From contig JBEKUX010000002.1 in the NCBI GenBank assembly GCA_049514575.1, positions 50,713-114,712 of the forward strand: 64,000 nt of DNA. The letters are read 5' to 3'. The DNA comes from BOG-1184 sp049514575 (GTDB lineage Bacteria > Fibrobacterota > Chitinivibrionia > Chitinivibrionales > Chitinispirillaceae). The position numbers and the translations under genes were made by a program. Below the pieces are notes generated by a model. That model saw only the letters and a list, made by a program, of their open reading frames with translations. It made no database searches and had not been told where the DNA came from. Of the stretch, positions 7,800 through 16,013 are shown piece by piece; the first letter of the stretch is position 1; each line of letters opens with the position of its first letter.

Positions 7800-8396
7800 A
7801 TGAATAAAGTATTACTTAAAAACGTCGTGGCGGAACTCGGCAAAATACTGCGGCTCTTCCGTGAAAAAAGCGGCAGGAACCTGGGCGCCGTCGCGCAGAG
7901 GGCCGGCATCTCGATCAGCATGCTTTCACAGATCGAACGGGGCATCGTGTCGCCGTCCATCGACACGCTCTGCATGGTGTGCCGGGCGCTCGACATCGAC
8001 ATGGCCGAGCTGTTCAGGCGGATCTCTCCGGACGAGCCGTTGCGCATCCACAAGGGTGGCGAACGGCTTATACTGGAAAGCAACGGCGTGCGCTACGAAC
8101 AGCTCATGACCAGCCAGACGTCGGCGTTTCCGGCAGAGCTCTTCTGCATCGAGGTCAAACCGGGCTGCGCTACCGCCATGAGCGGCGGCGGCCACGAAGG
8201 CACTGAAATGGGATATGTTCTTCAGGGAACGGCACAGCTGACCGTGGGAGGCGCGCCCTACCGGATCAAGAAAAACGACAGCCTCTGTTTCAGCGCGTAC
8301 CTGCCGCACCGGCTCGCGAATGCAGGAAAAATACTTTTCAGGGCGGTGTGGAGCATTTCGCCGCCGCATGTGGATTATTTAAAGATGGGAAAATAA
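7800..8396 (+). CDS. XRE-family regulator with C-terminal cupin domain
   Basis: A 198-residue DNA-binding protein. Residues ~10-70 are an XRE helix-turn-helix (GKILRLFREKSGRNLGAVAQ followed by ISMLSQIERGIVSPSIDTL), and ~110-195 are a cupin barrel (GHEGTEMGYVLQGTAQLTVGG, then PHRLANAG). The arrangement is that of PuuR/SutR-like sensors that bind a small metabolite in the cupin. I chose the ATG at 7800 because the conserved HTH begins right after it; no strong ribosome site is visible. It diverges from the GGDEF-aroE pair through a ~115-base AT-rich gap where operators would be expected. The regulated genes are unknown. Confidence 0.9.
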   Translation: MNKVLLKNVVAELGKILRLFREKSGRNLGAVAQRAGISISMLSQIERGIVSPSIDTLCMVCRALDIDMAELFRRISPDEPLRIHKGGERLILESNGVRYEQLMTSQTSAFPAELFCIEVKPGCATAMSGGGHEGTEMGYVLQGTAQLTVGGAPYRIKKNDSLCFSAYLPHRLANAGKILFRAVWSISPPHVDYLKMGK

Positions 8397-8424
8397 AAGT
8401 AAGAAGAAAGAATTATTAATTTTC

Positions 8425-8642
8425 TTTGGCTAAAGGCTCCGCTTCAGCGGAGAGTGTGGGGTGGGCGACATTGTGCTAAAACACACATTGTTTTCCCCCA
8501 CCCTCGGAATTCTGTGCCGTTGAAATTTAAAATGAAATTATAGTTATTTTTCAACGGAACGAAGCTTGCGGGTGCGGGTAAAGGGTGCGCAAAGCTGCAC
8601 AGGCAGTGCCCACCCGCTACCCCATCAAATGCCTTTAGCAAA
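8425..8642. repeat. MITE-like element, full copy B
   Basis: Begins TTTGGCTAAAGGCTCC and ends ATGCCTTTAGCAAA, an imperfect terminal inverted repeat. The left arm contains GTGGGGTGGGC and CCCCCACCCTCG, the centre GCCGTTGAAAT facing TTTTCAACGGAACG, and the right arm GCGGGTGCGGGTAAAGGG and GTGCCCACCCG. The element fills the 8397-8679 gap before leuC; no promoter is evident in it. Confidence 0.85.
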
Positions 8643-8679
8643 TGAAAAAATATCTTTATTTATTATAGGGGGTTTATTT

Positions 8680-9972
8680 ATGGGTAAAACAATCACGGAA
8701 AAAATCTTTGATGCGCATGTCGTGGATGAACCTTTCCAGGGCACAAGGGTGCTCAGGCTCGACGTGGTCATGTGCCACGAAATCACGACGCCGATTGCTA
8801 TTGCCGACCTCGTGTGGCGGGGCAAGGACCGCGTGTTCGACCCATCAAGGATCAAGGCCGTGATCGATCACGTGACGCCGGCAAAAGACTCAAAGAGCGC
8901 GACGCAGGGAAAGATCATGCGCGAATGGGCGCGACGGCACGGGATAAAAGACTTTTTCGACATCGGGGCGAACGGCGTCTGCCACGCGCTCTTTCCCGAG
9001 AAGGGGTTCATCAGGCCGGGCAATACCGTCATCATGGGTGACAGCCACACCTGCACGCATGGCGCTTTCGGTGCGTTTGCCGCCGGCGTGGGCACCACGG
9101 ACCTCGAGGTCGGAATTCTCAAAGGCGTCTGCGCGTTCAGGCAGCCGAAGACCATTCTCGTGCAGGTCACTGGAAAACTCCCTGGGGCCGTTTATGCCAA
9201 GGATGTGATCCTCGAAATCATCCGGCAGCTGACCGTGAACGGCGCCACCGACCGTGTGATCGAGTTTGCCGGCGAAACCCTGGACAGCATGTCCATGGAG
9301 GAGCGAATGACCGTTTCCAACATGGCGGTTGAGGCAGGTGCGACCTCCGGCCTCTTCAGGCCGGACGCAACGACACTCGACTATCTCTGGCCTTTCGTCA
9401 AGGAGGAATACGGCAACGACAAGGCCATGGCATTGGCCGCCTGTAAAAAATGGTGGTCGGATCCGGATGCGACCTATGAGAAAACAGCTGCTGTTGACGT
9501 GTCGAAACTCGAGCCGGTCGCGACCGTGGGCTTCAAACCCGATCAGGTGAAGAGGCTTTCGGAGCTCGAGAAGGAAAAGCATAAGGTCGACCAGGTGTAT
9601 ATAGGTTCATGCACAAACGGCCGTATTTCCGATATCCGCGAAGCGGCAAAAATAGCCAAAAGACACAAGCTCGCTCCGCACGTGCGCGGTATTTTATGCC
9701 CGGCAACGCCCTCGGTTTACCGCAAAGCAATGGCCGAAGGGTTGATCGGGGTGTTCATGGACGCCGGTTACTGCGTTACCAATCCGACCTGCGGCGCCTG
9801 TCTCGGCATGTCGACCGGCGTGCTGGCTGAGGGAGAGGTGTGCGCGTCGACAACGAACCGCAACTTCAACGGCCGCATGGGCAAGGGCGGCATGGTGCAT
9901 CTCATGAGCCCGGTGAGCGCGGCGGCTGCGGGAATTGCCGGGTATCTTACAGACCCGAGGAAATATCTGTAA
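8680..9972 (+). CDS. leuC: 3-isopropylmalate dehydratase large subunit (homoaconitase-type, ~430 aa)
   Basis: With the small subunit it isomerises 2-isopropylmalate to 3-isopropylmalate in leucine synthesis. Iron-sulfur ligands are visible: GSCTNGR with Cys311 and TCGACLG with Cys371 and Cys374. MGDSHTCTHGAFGAFAAGVGTTD is the aconitase signature (its first 20 residues lie around 120-140). The length of 430 fits the shorter archaeal/bacterial LeuC-HacA class rather than the ~465-residue enterobacterial form, so homoaconitase or a related dehydratase activity cannot be excluded. ATG at 8680 follows the ribosome site AGGGGG. leuD follows after 73 bases containing a palindrome. No leuA or leuB is in the window. 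Confidence 0.93.
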   Translation: MGKTITEKIFDAHVVDEPFQGTRVLRLDVVMCHEITTPIAIADLVWRGKDRVFDPSRIKAVIDHVTPAKDSKSATQGKIMREWARRHGIKDFFDIGANGVCHALFPEKGFIRPGNTVIMGDSHTCTHGAFGAFAAGVGTTDLEVGILKGVCAFRQPKTILVQVTGKLPGAVYAKDVILEIIRQLTVNGATDRVIEFAGETLDSMSMEERMTVSNMAVEAGATSGLFRPDATTLDYLWPFVKEEYGNDKAMALAACKKWWSDPDATYEKTAAVDVSKLEPVATVGFKPDQVKRLSELEKEKHKVDQVYIGSCTNGRISDIREAAKIAKRHKLAPHVRGILCPATPSVYRKAMAEGLIGVFMDAGYCVTNPTCGACLGMSTGVLAEGEVCASTTNRNFNGRMGKGGMVHLMSPVSAAAAGIAGYLTDPRKYL

Positions 9973-9973
9973 A

Positions 9974-10001
9974 GTAGAGACGCACGGCCGTGCGTCTCTA
10001 C
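9974..10001. repeat. 28-bp perfect palindrome, copy 3 (between leuC and leuD)
   Basis: Identical to copies 1 and 2. It starts one base after the leuC stop, in the leuC-leuD gap. In mRNA it would form a 14-bp hairpin inside the operon and could set the ratio of the two subunits. Confidence 0.95.
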
Positions 10002-10045
10002 ACTTGGGGAATGTCCGGAATCATTGTTATTATATAGGAGGAACC

Positions 10046-10573
10046 ATGAAAACATTCGGCGGACCGGTATTGTTTCTTGACAGATCAGATATAAACACCG
10101 ACGAAATCATTCCGGCGAAATATCTCACCGAGGTCGAGAAGGAAGCCTTGCGGCCACACCTGCTCGAAGACCTCAAACTTGACGGATTTGATCCGAAAGG
10201 CCCCTGGCGCGGCGCCGCAAGGGTCATCGTGACACGCGCGAACTTCGGGTGCGGCTCGTCGCGCGAACATGCGCCCTGGGCGCTTGAGGTAAACGGCATC
10301 ACCTGCTGCATCGCGGAGAGCTTCGCACGTATCTTCCGGCAGAACATGTTCAACTGCGGCATGATGGCCATTGAACTGCCCGGGGAGAAAATCGACGAGC
10401 TTTTTTCATATTGTAAAAAAGGGGAATGCGTCTGTTCCGTTGATTTCTCAGGGAAAAAGCTCGCCTTTTCGGGAAACGGCAAACCACGGGGGCTCTCTTT
10501 TTCCCTGAGCCCGTTCGATGAAGCTCTTGTCAAGGCAGGCGGATGGGTGGAGTTTGCGGACGCGCGGTATTAA
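10046..10573 (+). CDS. leuD: 3-isopropylmalate dehydratase small subunit
   Basis: A 175-residue swivel-domain subunit partnering LeuC. DRSDINTDEIIPAKYL and FGCGSSREHAPWAL, the latter shaping the substrate pocket, are family motifs, followed by SFARIFRQNMFNCGM. The start at 10046 is fixed by the ribosome site AGGAGGA and by family alignment at MKTFGGPVLFLDRSDINTD; the longer frame upstream runs through the palindromic repeat and is rejected. It forms an operon with leuC. A 32-bp palindrome lies 31 bases after its stop. Confidence 0.94.
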   Translation: MKTFGGPVLFLDRSDINTDEIIPAKYLTEVEKEALRPHLLEDLKLDGFDPKGPWRGAARVIVTRANFGCGSSREHAPWALEVNGITCCIAESFARIFRQNMFNCGMMAIELPGEKIDELFSYCKKGECVCSVDFSGKKLAFSGNGKPRGLSFSLSPFDEALVKAGGWVEFADARY

Positions 10574-10604
10574 ATAACGGCACAACTGTTTCCTGAGACC
10601 GGGA

Positions 10605-10636
10605 CCTTTACTATAAGCATGTGCTTATAGTAAAGG
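10605..10636. repeat. 32-bp near-perfect palindrome between leuD and the GH44-type gene
   Basis: CCTTTACTATAAGCAT is followed directly by its reverse complement with one mismatch. It has no T run, so it is not a standard terminator. It lies 31 bases after leuD and 73 bases before the glycanase start, so it could be an operator for the secreted enzyme or an mRNA-stabilising hairpin. It is unrelated in sequence to the other repeat families here. Confidence 0.8.
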
Positions 10637-10709
10637 CGTATATTTATCAACACCGGCGCGCGGCCGGTACATCCGCACGCTATAGACTCTTTACCTGTGG
10701 AGGTTTCCT

Positions 10710-12590
10710 ATGGAAAAGAGGATGCGTTCTTTTTTTGTCTGCCTTGCGATCACTGCAGCGGTCTTTCGTGTTACAGCATTCACTACCGCTGTCACTGTCG
10801 TTCCTGCGCTTGATACGCACGCCATCAGCCCCGCTATCTACGGCTCCAATCAGAATTTCTCCGGGACCGAAAATTTTTCGGCAATGCGACAGGGCGGCAA
10901 CCGCCTGACCGGCTATAACTGGGAAAACAACGCGTCGAACGCCGGCACTGACTGGTACAATTCGAGCGACAACCTTATCCCAGCAAGCATGGGTATCCCG
11001 AATAACCAATCACTGATCCCGGGCATCGGCATGACCGCTTTTATCGATTCATGCAGAAAGTACAACCGTTTCTGCCTGACTACCTTTCAAATGGCAGGTT
11101 TTGTTGCGCACGATAAAAATGGGACCGTGGCCGATAGTCAGGTCGCGCCGTCAATCCGGTGGCGCTATGTTTTTCCCCATAAACCCATGGCCTTTGCCGC
11201 AACGCCCGACACGTCCGACAGTGCAGTGTATATGGATGAACTCATGAATTTCCTGAAAACGAAATATGCCTCCCTTGCCGACGGCTGGCTCGGCGGCATA
11301 GACCTTGATAACGAACCCGCACTCTGGCCCTCGACCCACCCGCTCATTCACCCGGCCGCGCCGACCTGCGTGGAACTTCTCGGCAAATCAGTTGCCCTTG
11401 CCACTGCAATAAAAAATGTGGACACAAAGCCGCTCATTTTCGGGCCCGTGACCTACGGCTTCAACGAAATGTACAGTTTTCAGGACGCAAGCGATTGGAG
11501 CAGTGTACAGGGCACCTACGCATGGTTTGTCGATTACTATCTCGACCAGATGCGTCTGGCGTCGGCGAGCGCAGGCAGGCGCCTGCTTGACGTATTTGAC
11601 ATCCACTGGTACTCCGAGGCGCAGGGTACCGACCGCATAACCGATACCATGAACCATGCGACGCGCGCAAATGCGCAAGCCCGTATACAGGCGCCGCGCA
11701 CGCTCTGGGACCCGAATTACCGTGAAAACAGCTGGATCGCCCAATATTTTCCGTCCTTTCTGCCGCTCATCCCGCGGATGAAAACTTCCATTGACGCCTA
11801 CTATGCAGGAACAAAAATCGGCATAAGCGAGTACAGCTACGGCGGTGACGAACACATTTCCGGAGGTTTGGCCACCGCCGATGCGCTCGGCATTTACGGA
11901 AAATACGGCGTTTTTTATGCCTCGTACTGGCAGACCATGGACACGACCAGATACATCTCCGCCGCCTTCAAACTATACCGCAATTACAACGGCGTAAACG
12001 GCGCCTTCGGCGCCCTTTCGGTATGTGCAGGGACAAGCGATTCGGTACGCAGTTCAGCCTATGCGTCTATCGTCTCTGCAGCGAACCCCGAGCTGCACCT
12101 CATTCTGCTGAATAAAGATTACGACTCGACGATGAACGCAACCATCACCATTAACAGCGCTTCCAACTATCAATCGGTCCGCGTCTGGAGTTTCGACTCG
12201 TTGTCGGCGGCCATCAATGAACGGCTTCCGGCGCCCGCCATCAGCGGGAACTCCTTTACCTATGCGGTACCGAAACTTACGGCCTGCCACTTTATGCTTA
12301 TTCCCGCTTCATCGGTGAGAAACAATGCCCTGTCCGTTGCCCGCGCCGGATTCGTCTGCAGGGTCGTGTATCCTTATCTGCTGTGTACCTATTCCTTTCC
12401 GTGCAATGAAACCGGCTCGATTTCCCTTTATGCCCTGAACGGCACGTTGCTTAAACACTGGCAATCCATTGTCGGGCAGGGAACATTCCGGCTGAATGTC
12501 AAGTCAGCGGGAATCAGCGGAAAAAACTTTCTGGTAGTCTGTACCTCATCACGCGGCCGGTATATAAGCAAAGTCATGCTTCCGCAATGA
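10710..12590 (+). CDS. secreted GH44-type glycoside hydrolase with C-terminal sorting-like tail
   Basis: A 626-residue exported enzyme. Residues 1-25 are a signal peptide (MEKRMRSFFVCLAITAAVFRV). The catalytic part resembles family GH44 (endoglucanase/xyloglucanase): NRLTGYNWENNASNAG near the start, LDNEPALW with likely acid/base Glu202, DIHWYSEAQG, and ISEYSYGG with likely nucleophile Glu374. A beta-sandwich (~430-530) follows, as usual in GH44. The last ~85 residues (SISLYALNGTLLKHW, then SGKNFLVVCTSSRGRYISKV) resemble C-terminal sorting domains of secreted FCB proteins. GAGG precedes the ATG. Role: extracellular attack on beta-1,4-glucan-type polysaccharide. hypF begins 17 bases later, an apparently accidental neighbour. 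Confidence 0.85.
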   Translation: MEKRMRSFFVCLAITAAVFRVTAFTTAVTVVPALDTHAISPAIYGSNQNFSGTENFSAMRQGGNRLTGYNWENNASNAGTDWYNSSDNLIPASMGIPNNQSLIPGIGMTAFIDSCRKYNRFCLTTFQMAGFVAHDKNGTVADSQVAPSIRWRYVFPHKPMAFAATPDTSDSAVYMDELMNFLKTKYASLADGWLGGIDLDNEPALWPSTHPLIHPAAPTCVELLGKSVALATAIKNVDTKPLIFGPVTYGFNEMYSFQDASDWSSVQGTYAWFVDYYLDQMRLASASAGRRLLDVFDIHWYSEAQGTDRITDTMNHATRANAQARIQAPRTLWDPNYRENSWIAQYFPSFLPLIPRMKTSIDAYYAGTKIGISEYSYGGDEHISGGLATADALGIYGKYGVFYASYWQTMDTTRYISAAFKLYRNYNGVNGAFGALSVCAGTSDSVRSSAYASIVSAANPELHLILLNKDYDSTMNATITINSASNYQSVRVWSFDSLSAAINERLPAPAISGNSFTYAVPKLTACHFMLIPASSVRNNALSVARAGFVCRVVYPYLLCTYSFPCNETGSISLYALNGTLLKHWQSIVGQGTFRLNVKSAGISGKNFLVVCTSSRGRYISKVMLPQ

Positions 12591-12606
12591 ACTATTTTTC
12601 TCACCT

Positions 12607-14907
12607 ATGTTTGATACGAGCGGCACGGTTATCTCCCGCTTCATCCGCATCAGGGGCACGGTGCAGGGTGTGGGTTTCCGGCCGTTTGTGTACCGGCTTG
12701 CCGTCCGGCTCGACGTCAAGGGTGAGGTGAGAAATGACGCGGAAGGGGTTGCGATACATGCAGCCGGTACACAGGAGACACTTGATCGCTTTGCGCTATT
12801 GCTCAAGCAAGAAGCCCCGCCGCTTTCATTCATCCGCTCATTAGAAGTATCTGCTTCGCAAATTTGTAAAAACGCACCTCCTGATTTTACCATCGAGGAA
12901 TCGGCACCAGGCGGAAAAAATGAGATCGACATTGCCCCCGACATTGCCGTATGCGATGCGTGCCTTGCCGAGATGCGCGACCCGCGCGACCGGCGGTTCA
13001 ATTACGCCTTTATCAACTGCACCGACTGCGGACCGCGCTATACCATCATCACTGCCCTGCCCTATGACCGGCCGAACACCACCATGGCGGGTTTCCGCAT
13101 GTGTCCCGAGTGCCGCGCCGAATACGAAAATCCGGCCTCGCGCCGCTTCCACGCACAGCCGATCTGCTGCCCGACGTGCGGCCCGAAACTAACATTGCTT
13201 GACAAAAAAGGAATACCCGTCGAAACGGCCGACCCGCTCGCCGCAGGCATTGTGCATCTGAAGGCAGGACGGATTGTTGCGATCAAGGGCATCGGTGGCT
13301 TTCACCTTGCCTGCCGTGCCGACAGCGATGAAATTGTGAAACGTCTCCGCAGCCGCAAGAACCGCGAGGAAAAACCTTTTGCGCTCATGGCGCGCGACCG
13401 CAAAACCGCCGAGGCTATCGCCCTGTTGAAGAAAAGCGACATCCGGCTCCTTGAATCTCCCGAACGGCCCATCGTTCTTGCGGAAAAAAAATCCTCTCCC
13501 GCAATCGGGAACGCCGACGGAGTCGCGCCCGGCCTTCCGACGCTCGGCATAATGCTCCCCTATTCGCCGCTTCATTATCTTCTGTTTGACAAGTCTGATA
13601 TAGCTGTTCTCATAATGACCAGCGCAAACCTGATTGACGAACCCATGGTGCATACAAACGAAACCGCAGCCACGCAGCTCGGCTCCATTGCTGACTATTT
13701 CCTTGTACATGACCGCCCCATTCAGGCGCGCACCGACGACTCCATCGTACGAACCGCGGCAGGGAACCCTGTCCTTCTGCGCCGGGGCCGCGGTTTCGTG
13801 CCTGATCCGCTCCCCTGCCCCTGCGACGTGCAGGGCATCGTGGGGTGCGGCGGCGTGCTTAAAAGCACGGTTGCCGTGGGCCGCGGCGCGTCGTGCTATG
13901 TTTCCCAGTATGTGGGGAACGCCGAGAACCTCGAAACACTGGAACAGCTTGACCAGATAAAAAACCACCTGGTCGGCGTGCTTGGCGTCGATCCGGTGCT
14001 CTATGTCTCTGACCTGCATCCCGGGGCGCTCTCGGCGCGCATCGCTGAACCACGGGTCCCGCTCGTGCGTGTCCAGCATCACCATGCCCATGCCGCGGCT
14101 TGCATGGCTGAGAACAACGTTTCCGGCAAGGCGGTGTGCGTGGTGTACGACGGCACCGGTTACGGAGAGGACGGAACCATGTGGGGCGGAGAAATTTTCA
14201 CGGGTGATTACCATGGGTTCACCCGCGCCGGCCACCTCAAACCCATGCTGCTTCCGGGCGGCGAAACCGGCATCCGCCACCCATGGCGCATGGCCGTGGG
14301 CGCTCTGTTTCCACTCCTCGGCAGCCGGATCGAAACCCTGTTTCCCGAGGTCCCGGGAAAAGAAAAACAGGCGGTCATGGAGATGCTTGCGCAGAATGTC
14401 GCCTGCGTCAAGACCTCCGGCATGGGTCGGCTTTTTGACGCCTTGAGCGCACTGCTCGGCATCTGCCTGCGCCGCACCTATGAAGGCCAGCCTGCCATAA
14501 TGCTCGAAGCGGCGGCCGCCGCGAAAACCGCAGCTCACCTGACGGCGTATGATCCCTTTGTGGAAACAACAGGAACAGGGGTGCAGCTGATTGACGGGTC
14601 ACAGATACTCCTCGAGGCGCTGAACGATTTCACCTCGGGCGCACAGCCATCCATCGTTGCGGCCCGTTTCCATGCAACCATTGCTGAAGCAACGGCGCTT
14701 GCCGCCGGCCGCATTGCGGAAAAAACCGGCACCGCTGTAGTGTGCTTGACCGGCGGCTGTTTTCAGAATGCGCTGCTCCTCGAACTGACCGCCGGTATGT
14801 TGAAAAAAAACGGCCTCACACCAATTGTGCATCGGCTTGTTCCGCCCAATGACGAGTCGATTTCCTATGGCCAAGTGGCGATTGCGGGGGTGCGGAGACA
14901 GAAATAA
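12607..14907 (+). CDS. hypF: carbamoyltransferase HypF, [NiFe] hydrogenase maturation
   Basis: Makes the carbamoyl group that becomes the CN ligands of the [NiFe] centre and passes it to the HypE C-terminal Cys. 766 residues with all expected parts: acylphosphatase-like domain (RFIRIRGTVQGVGFRPFVYR, 11-30), two zinc motifs (Cys116/119 with 138/141; Cys166/169 with 188/191), a YrdC-like domain (~205-385, with GIGGFHLACRAD), and a Kae1/HypF carbamoyl-transfer domain with VQHHHAHAAACMAENN near 490-505 and YDGTGYGEDGTMWGGE. No clear ribosome site precedes the ATG. It is separated from hypC by two repeat elements and a ferritin-like gene. No hydrogenase structural gene, hypA or hypB is in the window. 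Confidence 0.97.
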   Translation: MFDTSGTVISRFIRIRGTVQGVGFRPFVYRLAVRLDVKGEVRNDAEGVAIHAAGTQETLDRFALLLKQEAPPLSFIRSLEVSASQICKNAPPDFTIEESAPGGKNEIDIAPDIAVCDACLAEMRDPRDRRFNYAFINCTDCGPRYTIITALPYDRPNTTMAGFRMCPECRAEYENPASRRFHAQPICCPTCGPKLTLLDKKGIPVETADPLAAGIVHLKAGRIVAIKGIGGFHLACRADSDEIVKRLRSRKNREEKPFALMARDRKTAEAIALLKKSDIRLLESPERPIVLAEKKSSPAIGNADGVAPGLPTLGIMLPYSPLHYLLFDKSDIAVLIMTSANLIDEPMVHTNETAATQLGSIADYFLVHDRPIQARTDDSIVRTAAGNPVLLRRGRGFVPDPLPCPCDVQGIVGCGGVLKSTVAVGRGASCYVSQYVGNAENLETLEQLDQIKNHLVGVLGVDPVLYVSDLHPGALSARIAEPRVPLVRVQHHHAHAAACMAENNVSGKAVCVVYDGTGYGEDGTMWGGEIFTGDYHGFTRAGHLKPMLLPGGETGIRHPWRMAVGALFPLLGSRIETLFPEVPGKEKQAVMEMLAQNVACVKTSGMGRLFDALSALLGICLRRTYEGQPAIMLEAAAAAKTAAHLTAYDPFVETTGTGVQLIDGSQILLEALNDFTSGAQPSIVAARFHATIAEATALAAGRIAEKTGTAVVCLTGGCFQNALLLELTAGMLKKNGLTPIVHRLVPPNDESISYGQVAIAGVRRQK

Positions 14908-14918
14908 TAATAATTCTT

Positions 14919-15027
14919 TTTTGGCTAAAGGCTCCTGCGGAGGGTAGGGGGCGGGCACCTATATTGCAGGATTGAACTGTATTTTGCCCCCACCCTCAAG
15001 TTTCTGTGGAATTGAAATCAAATGCAA
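14919..15027. repeat. MITE-like element, half copy C
   Basis: Begins TTTTGGCTAAAGGCTCCTG and contains the family words GGGCGGGCACC, TTGCAGGATTGAACTGTATT and CCCCCACCCTCAAG, ending in GTGGAATTGAAATCAAATGC where full copies have their central stem. Only the left half is present, and it abuts another repeat family. A matching half copy lies at 26459-26566. Confidence 0.8.
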
Positions 15028-15197
15028 ACCCGCGTCGTACCTTCCTGGAAGAGGCCTTTTGCGGCCTTCGCGAGGGAATGCTAATGTTCACGCGAAGCGT
15101 GGCTCTCTTTACGATAGCTAATAATCATGAGGCATTACCTCGCGAAGAGATTTGCCGCGTTAAAAGGGCTCTGGAAGGAAGGTGCGGCGCGGATTAA
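15027..15197. repeat. long hairpin repeat element, copy 1 (before ferritin-like gene)
   Basis: About 170 bases that fold back on themselves. The left arm ACCTTCCTGGAAGAGGCC pairs with right-arm GGCTCTGGAAGGAAGGT; outer arms CCCGCGTCGT and GCGGCGCGGATT are partly complementary. Internal words GCGAGGGA, GTTCACGCG, GCGAAGCGTGG and GATTTGCCGC are shared with the copy at 17120-17301. A short frame inside it (15006-15197) is only repeat sequence. The two copies have the same orientation and lie on either side of the ferritin-like gene, hypC and hypD. Confidence 0.85.
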
Positions 15198-15271
15198 ATA
15201 AAGCAGGCAGAACAGGTGTTACGAGAACGTATTTTTTATAATAGATTCAACCCTTCGAAAAGGAGAAAACC

Positions 15272-15772
15272 ATGGGACAACTGCTTACGGCGGATGAAAT
15301 ATTCGGCATCGGCATCGAGATCGAAAAAAACGGCCGTCTTTTTTATGCGACTGCGGCGTCAAGCGCGGCCGGTTCTTCCATCAAAAAGCTTCTGAATGAG
15401 CTTGCGGTCTGGGAAAAAAAACACGTCGAAATCTTCACCGGGCTCCGCAATAAACTGCCGCCTCAGGCGCGGGACGAAAATCTGTACGACCCTGCGGATG
15501 AAATCGCGCTGTATCTCAAGTCAACGGCCGACAGCCACGTCTTCATCAAAAACACCGACATCGAATCGCTCGTCGCCGGCTGCAAAACTCCCGGGGAGAT
15601 CCTCACCATCGCCCTGTCGTTTGAGAAAGACTCGGTGGTGTTTTATGCGTCGGTACGGGAAGCGGTTGCGGAAGGGTCGGGCAAGGCCGAAGTTGAACAG
15701 CTCATCCACGAGGAGCTCACGCACATCGGTTTTCTGACCCGGGAGATCCAGAAGATCAGGGCGACGGCGTAA
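15272..15772 (+). CDS. rubrerythrin/ferritin-like diiron protein
   Basis: A 166-residue, probably four-helix protein of the rubrerythrin-like ferritin superfamily. Carboxylate/His positions typical of a diiron site appear in each helix: IEIEKNGRLFY, WEKKHVEIF, ALSFEKDSVVFYAS and HEELTHIGFL. There is no C-terminal rubredoxin domain. Likely roles are peroxide or oxygen scavenging. A strong AAAAGGAG precedes the ATG and only 13 bases separate its stop from hypC, so it is probably co-transcribed with hypC and hypD. That would suit protection of the oxygen-sensitive maturation machinery, which is inference from context. Activity is unproven. Confidence 0.85.
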   Translation: MGQLLTADEIFGIGIEIEKNGRLFYATAASSAAGSSIKKLLNELAVWEKKHVEIFTGLRNKLPPQARDENLYDPADEIALYLKSTADSHVFIKNTDIESLVAGCKTPGEILTIALSFEKDSVVFYASVREAVAEGSGKAEVEQLIHEELTHIGFLTREIQKIRATA

Positions 15773-15785
15773 AGGAGCAGTCAGA

Positions 15786-16013
15786 ATGTGTCTTGCGATT
15801 CCCGGCCGGGTAACGGCCATTAACGGCCGGACGGCAGAGGTGGACATCGAAGGGACGGTCATTCCTGCCGACCTTTCGGTTCTTCGCGACGTAAAAATAG
15901 GCGACTATGTGATGGTCCATGCCGGGCTTGCCATACAGAAATATGACGAGCAGGAAGCGCTCGACAATCTTGCGCTCATCCGCGAACTCTTCGAAAAAAC
16001 AGCTGTCCCATGA
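15786..16013 (+). CDS. hypC: hydrogenase maturation chaperone HypC
   Basis: A 75-residue OB-fold chaperone that holds the Fe(CN)2CO precursor with HypD and delivers it to the hydrogenase large subunit. The N terminus MCLAIPGRV contains the essential Cys2, exposed after Met removal. GDYVMVHAGLAIQKYDEQEA is the conserved centre. The start has AAAGGAG 10 bases upstream. Its stop overlaps hypD by 4 bases (ATGA), indicating translational coupling of the two partners. Confidence 0.97.
   Translation: MCLAIPGRVTAINGRTAEVDIEGTVIPADLSVLRDVKIGDYVMVHAGLAIQKYDEQEALDNLALIRELFEKTAVP

Noticed and set aside
2856..10001. 28-bp palindromes as a CRISPR or phage attachment array
   Set aside because: Copies are kilobases apart, at gene ends, with no regular spacers and no cas genes.
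13189..14538. Long minus-strand open frame (449 codons)
   Set aside because: Antisense to hypF, whose domains and motifs are intact; the frame is a by-product of GC-rich codons.
15006..15197. 63-codon plus-strand frame
   Set aside because: It consists of the end of a MITE-like half copy and the fold-back repeat that recurs at 17120-17301; it is not a gene.
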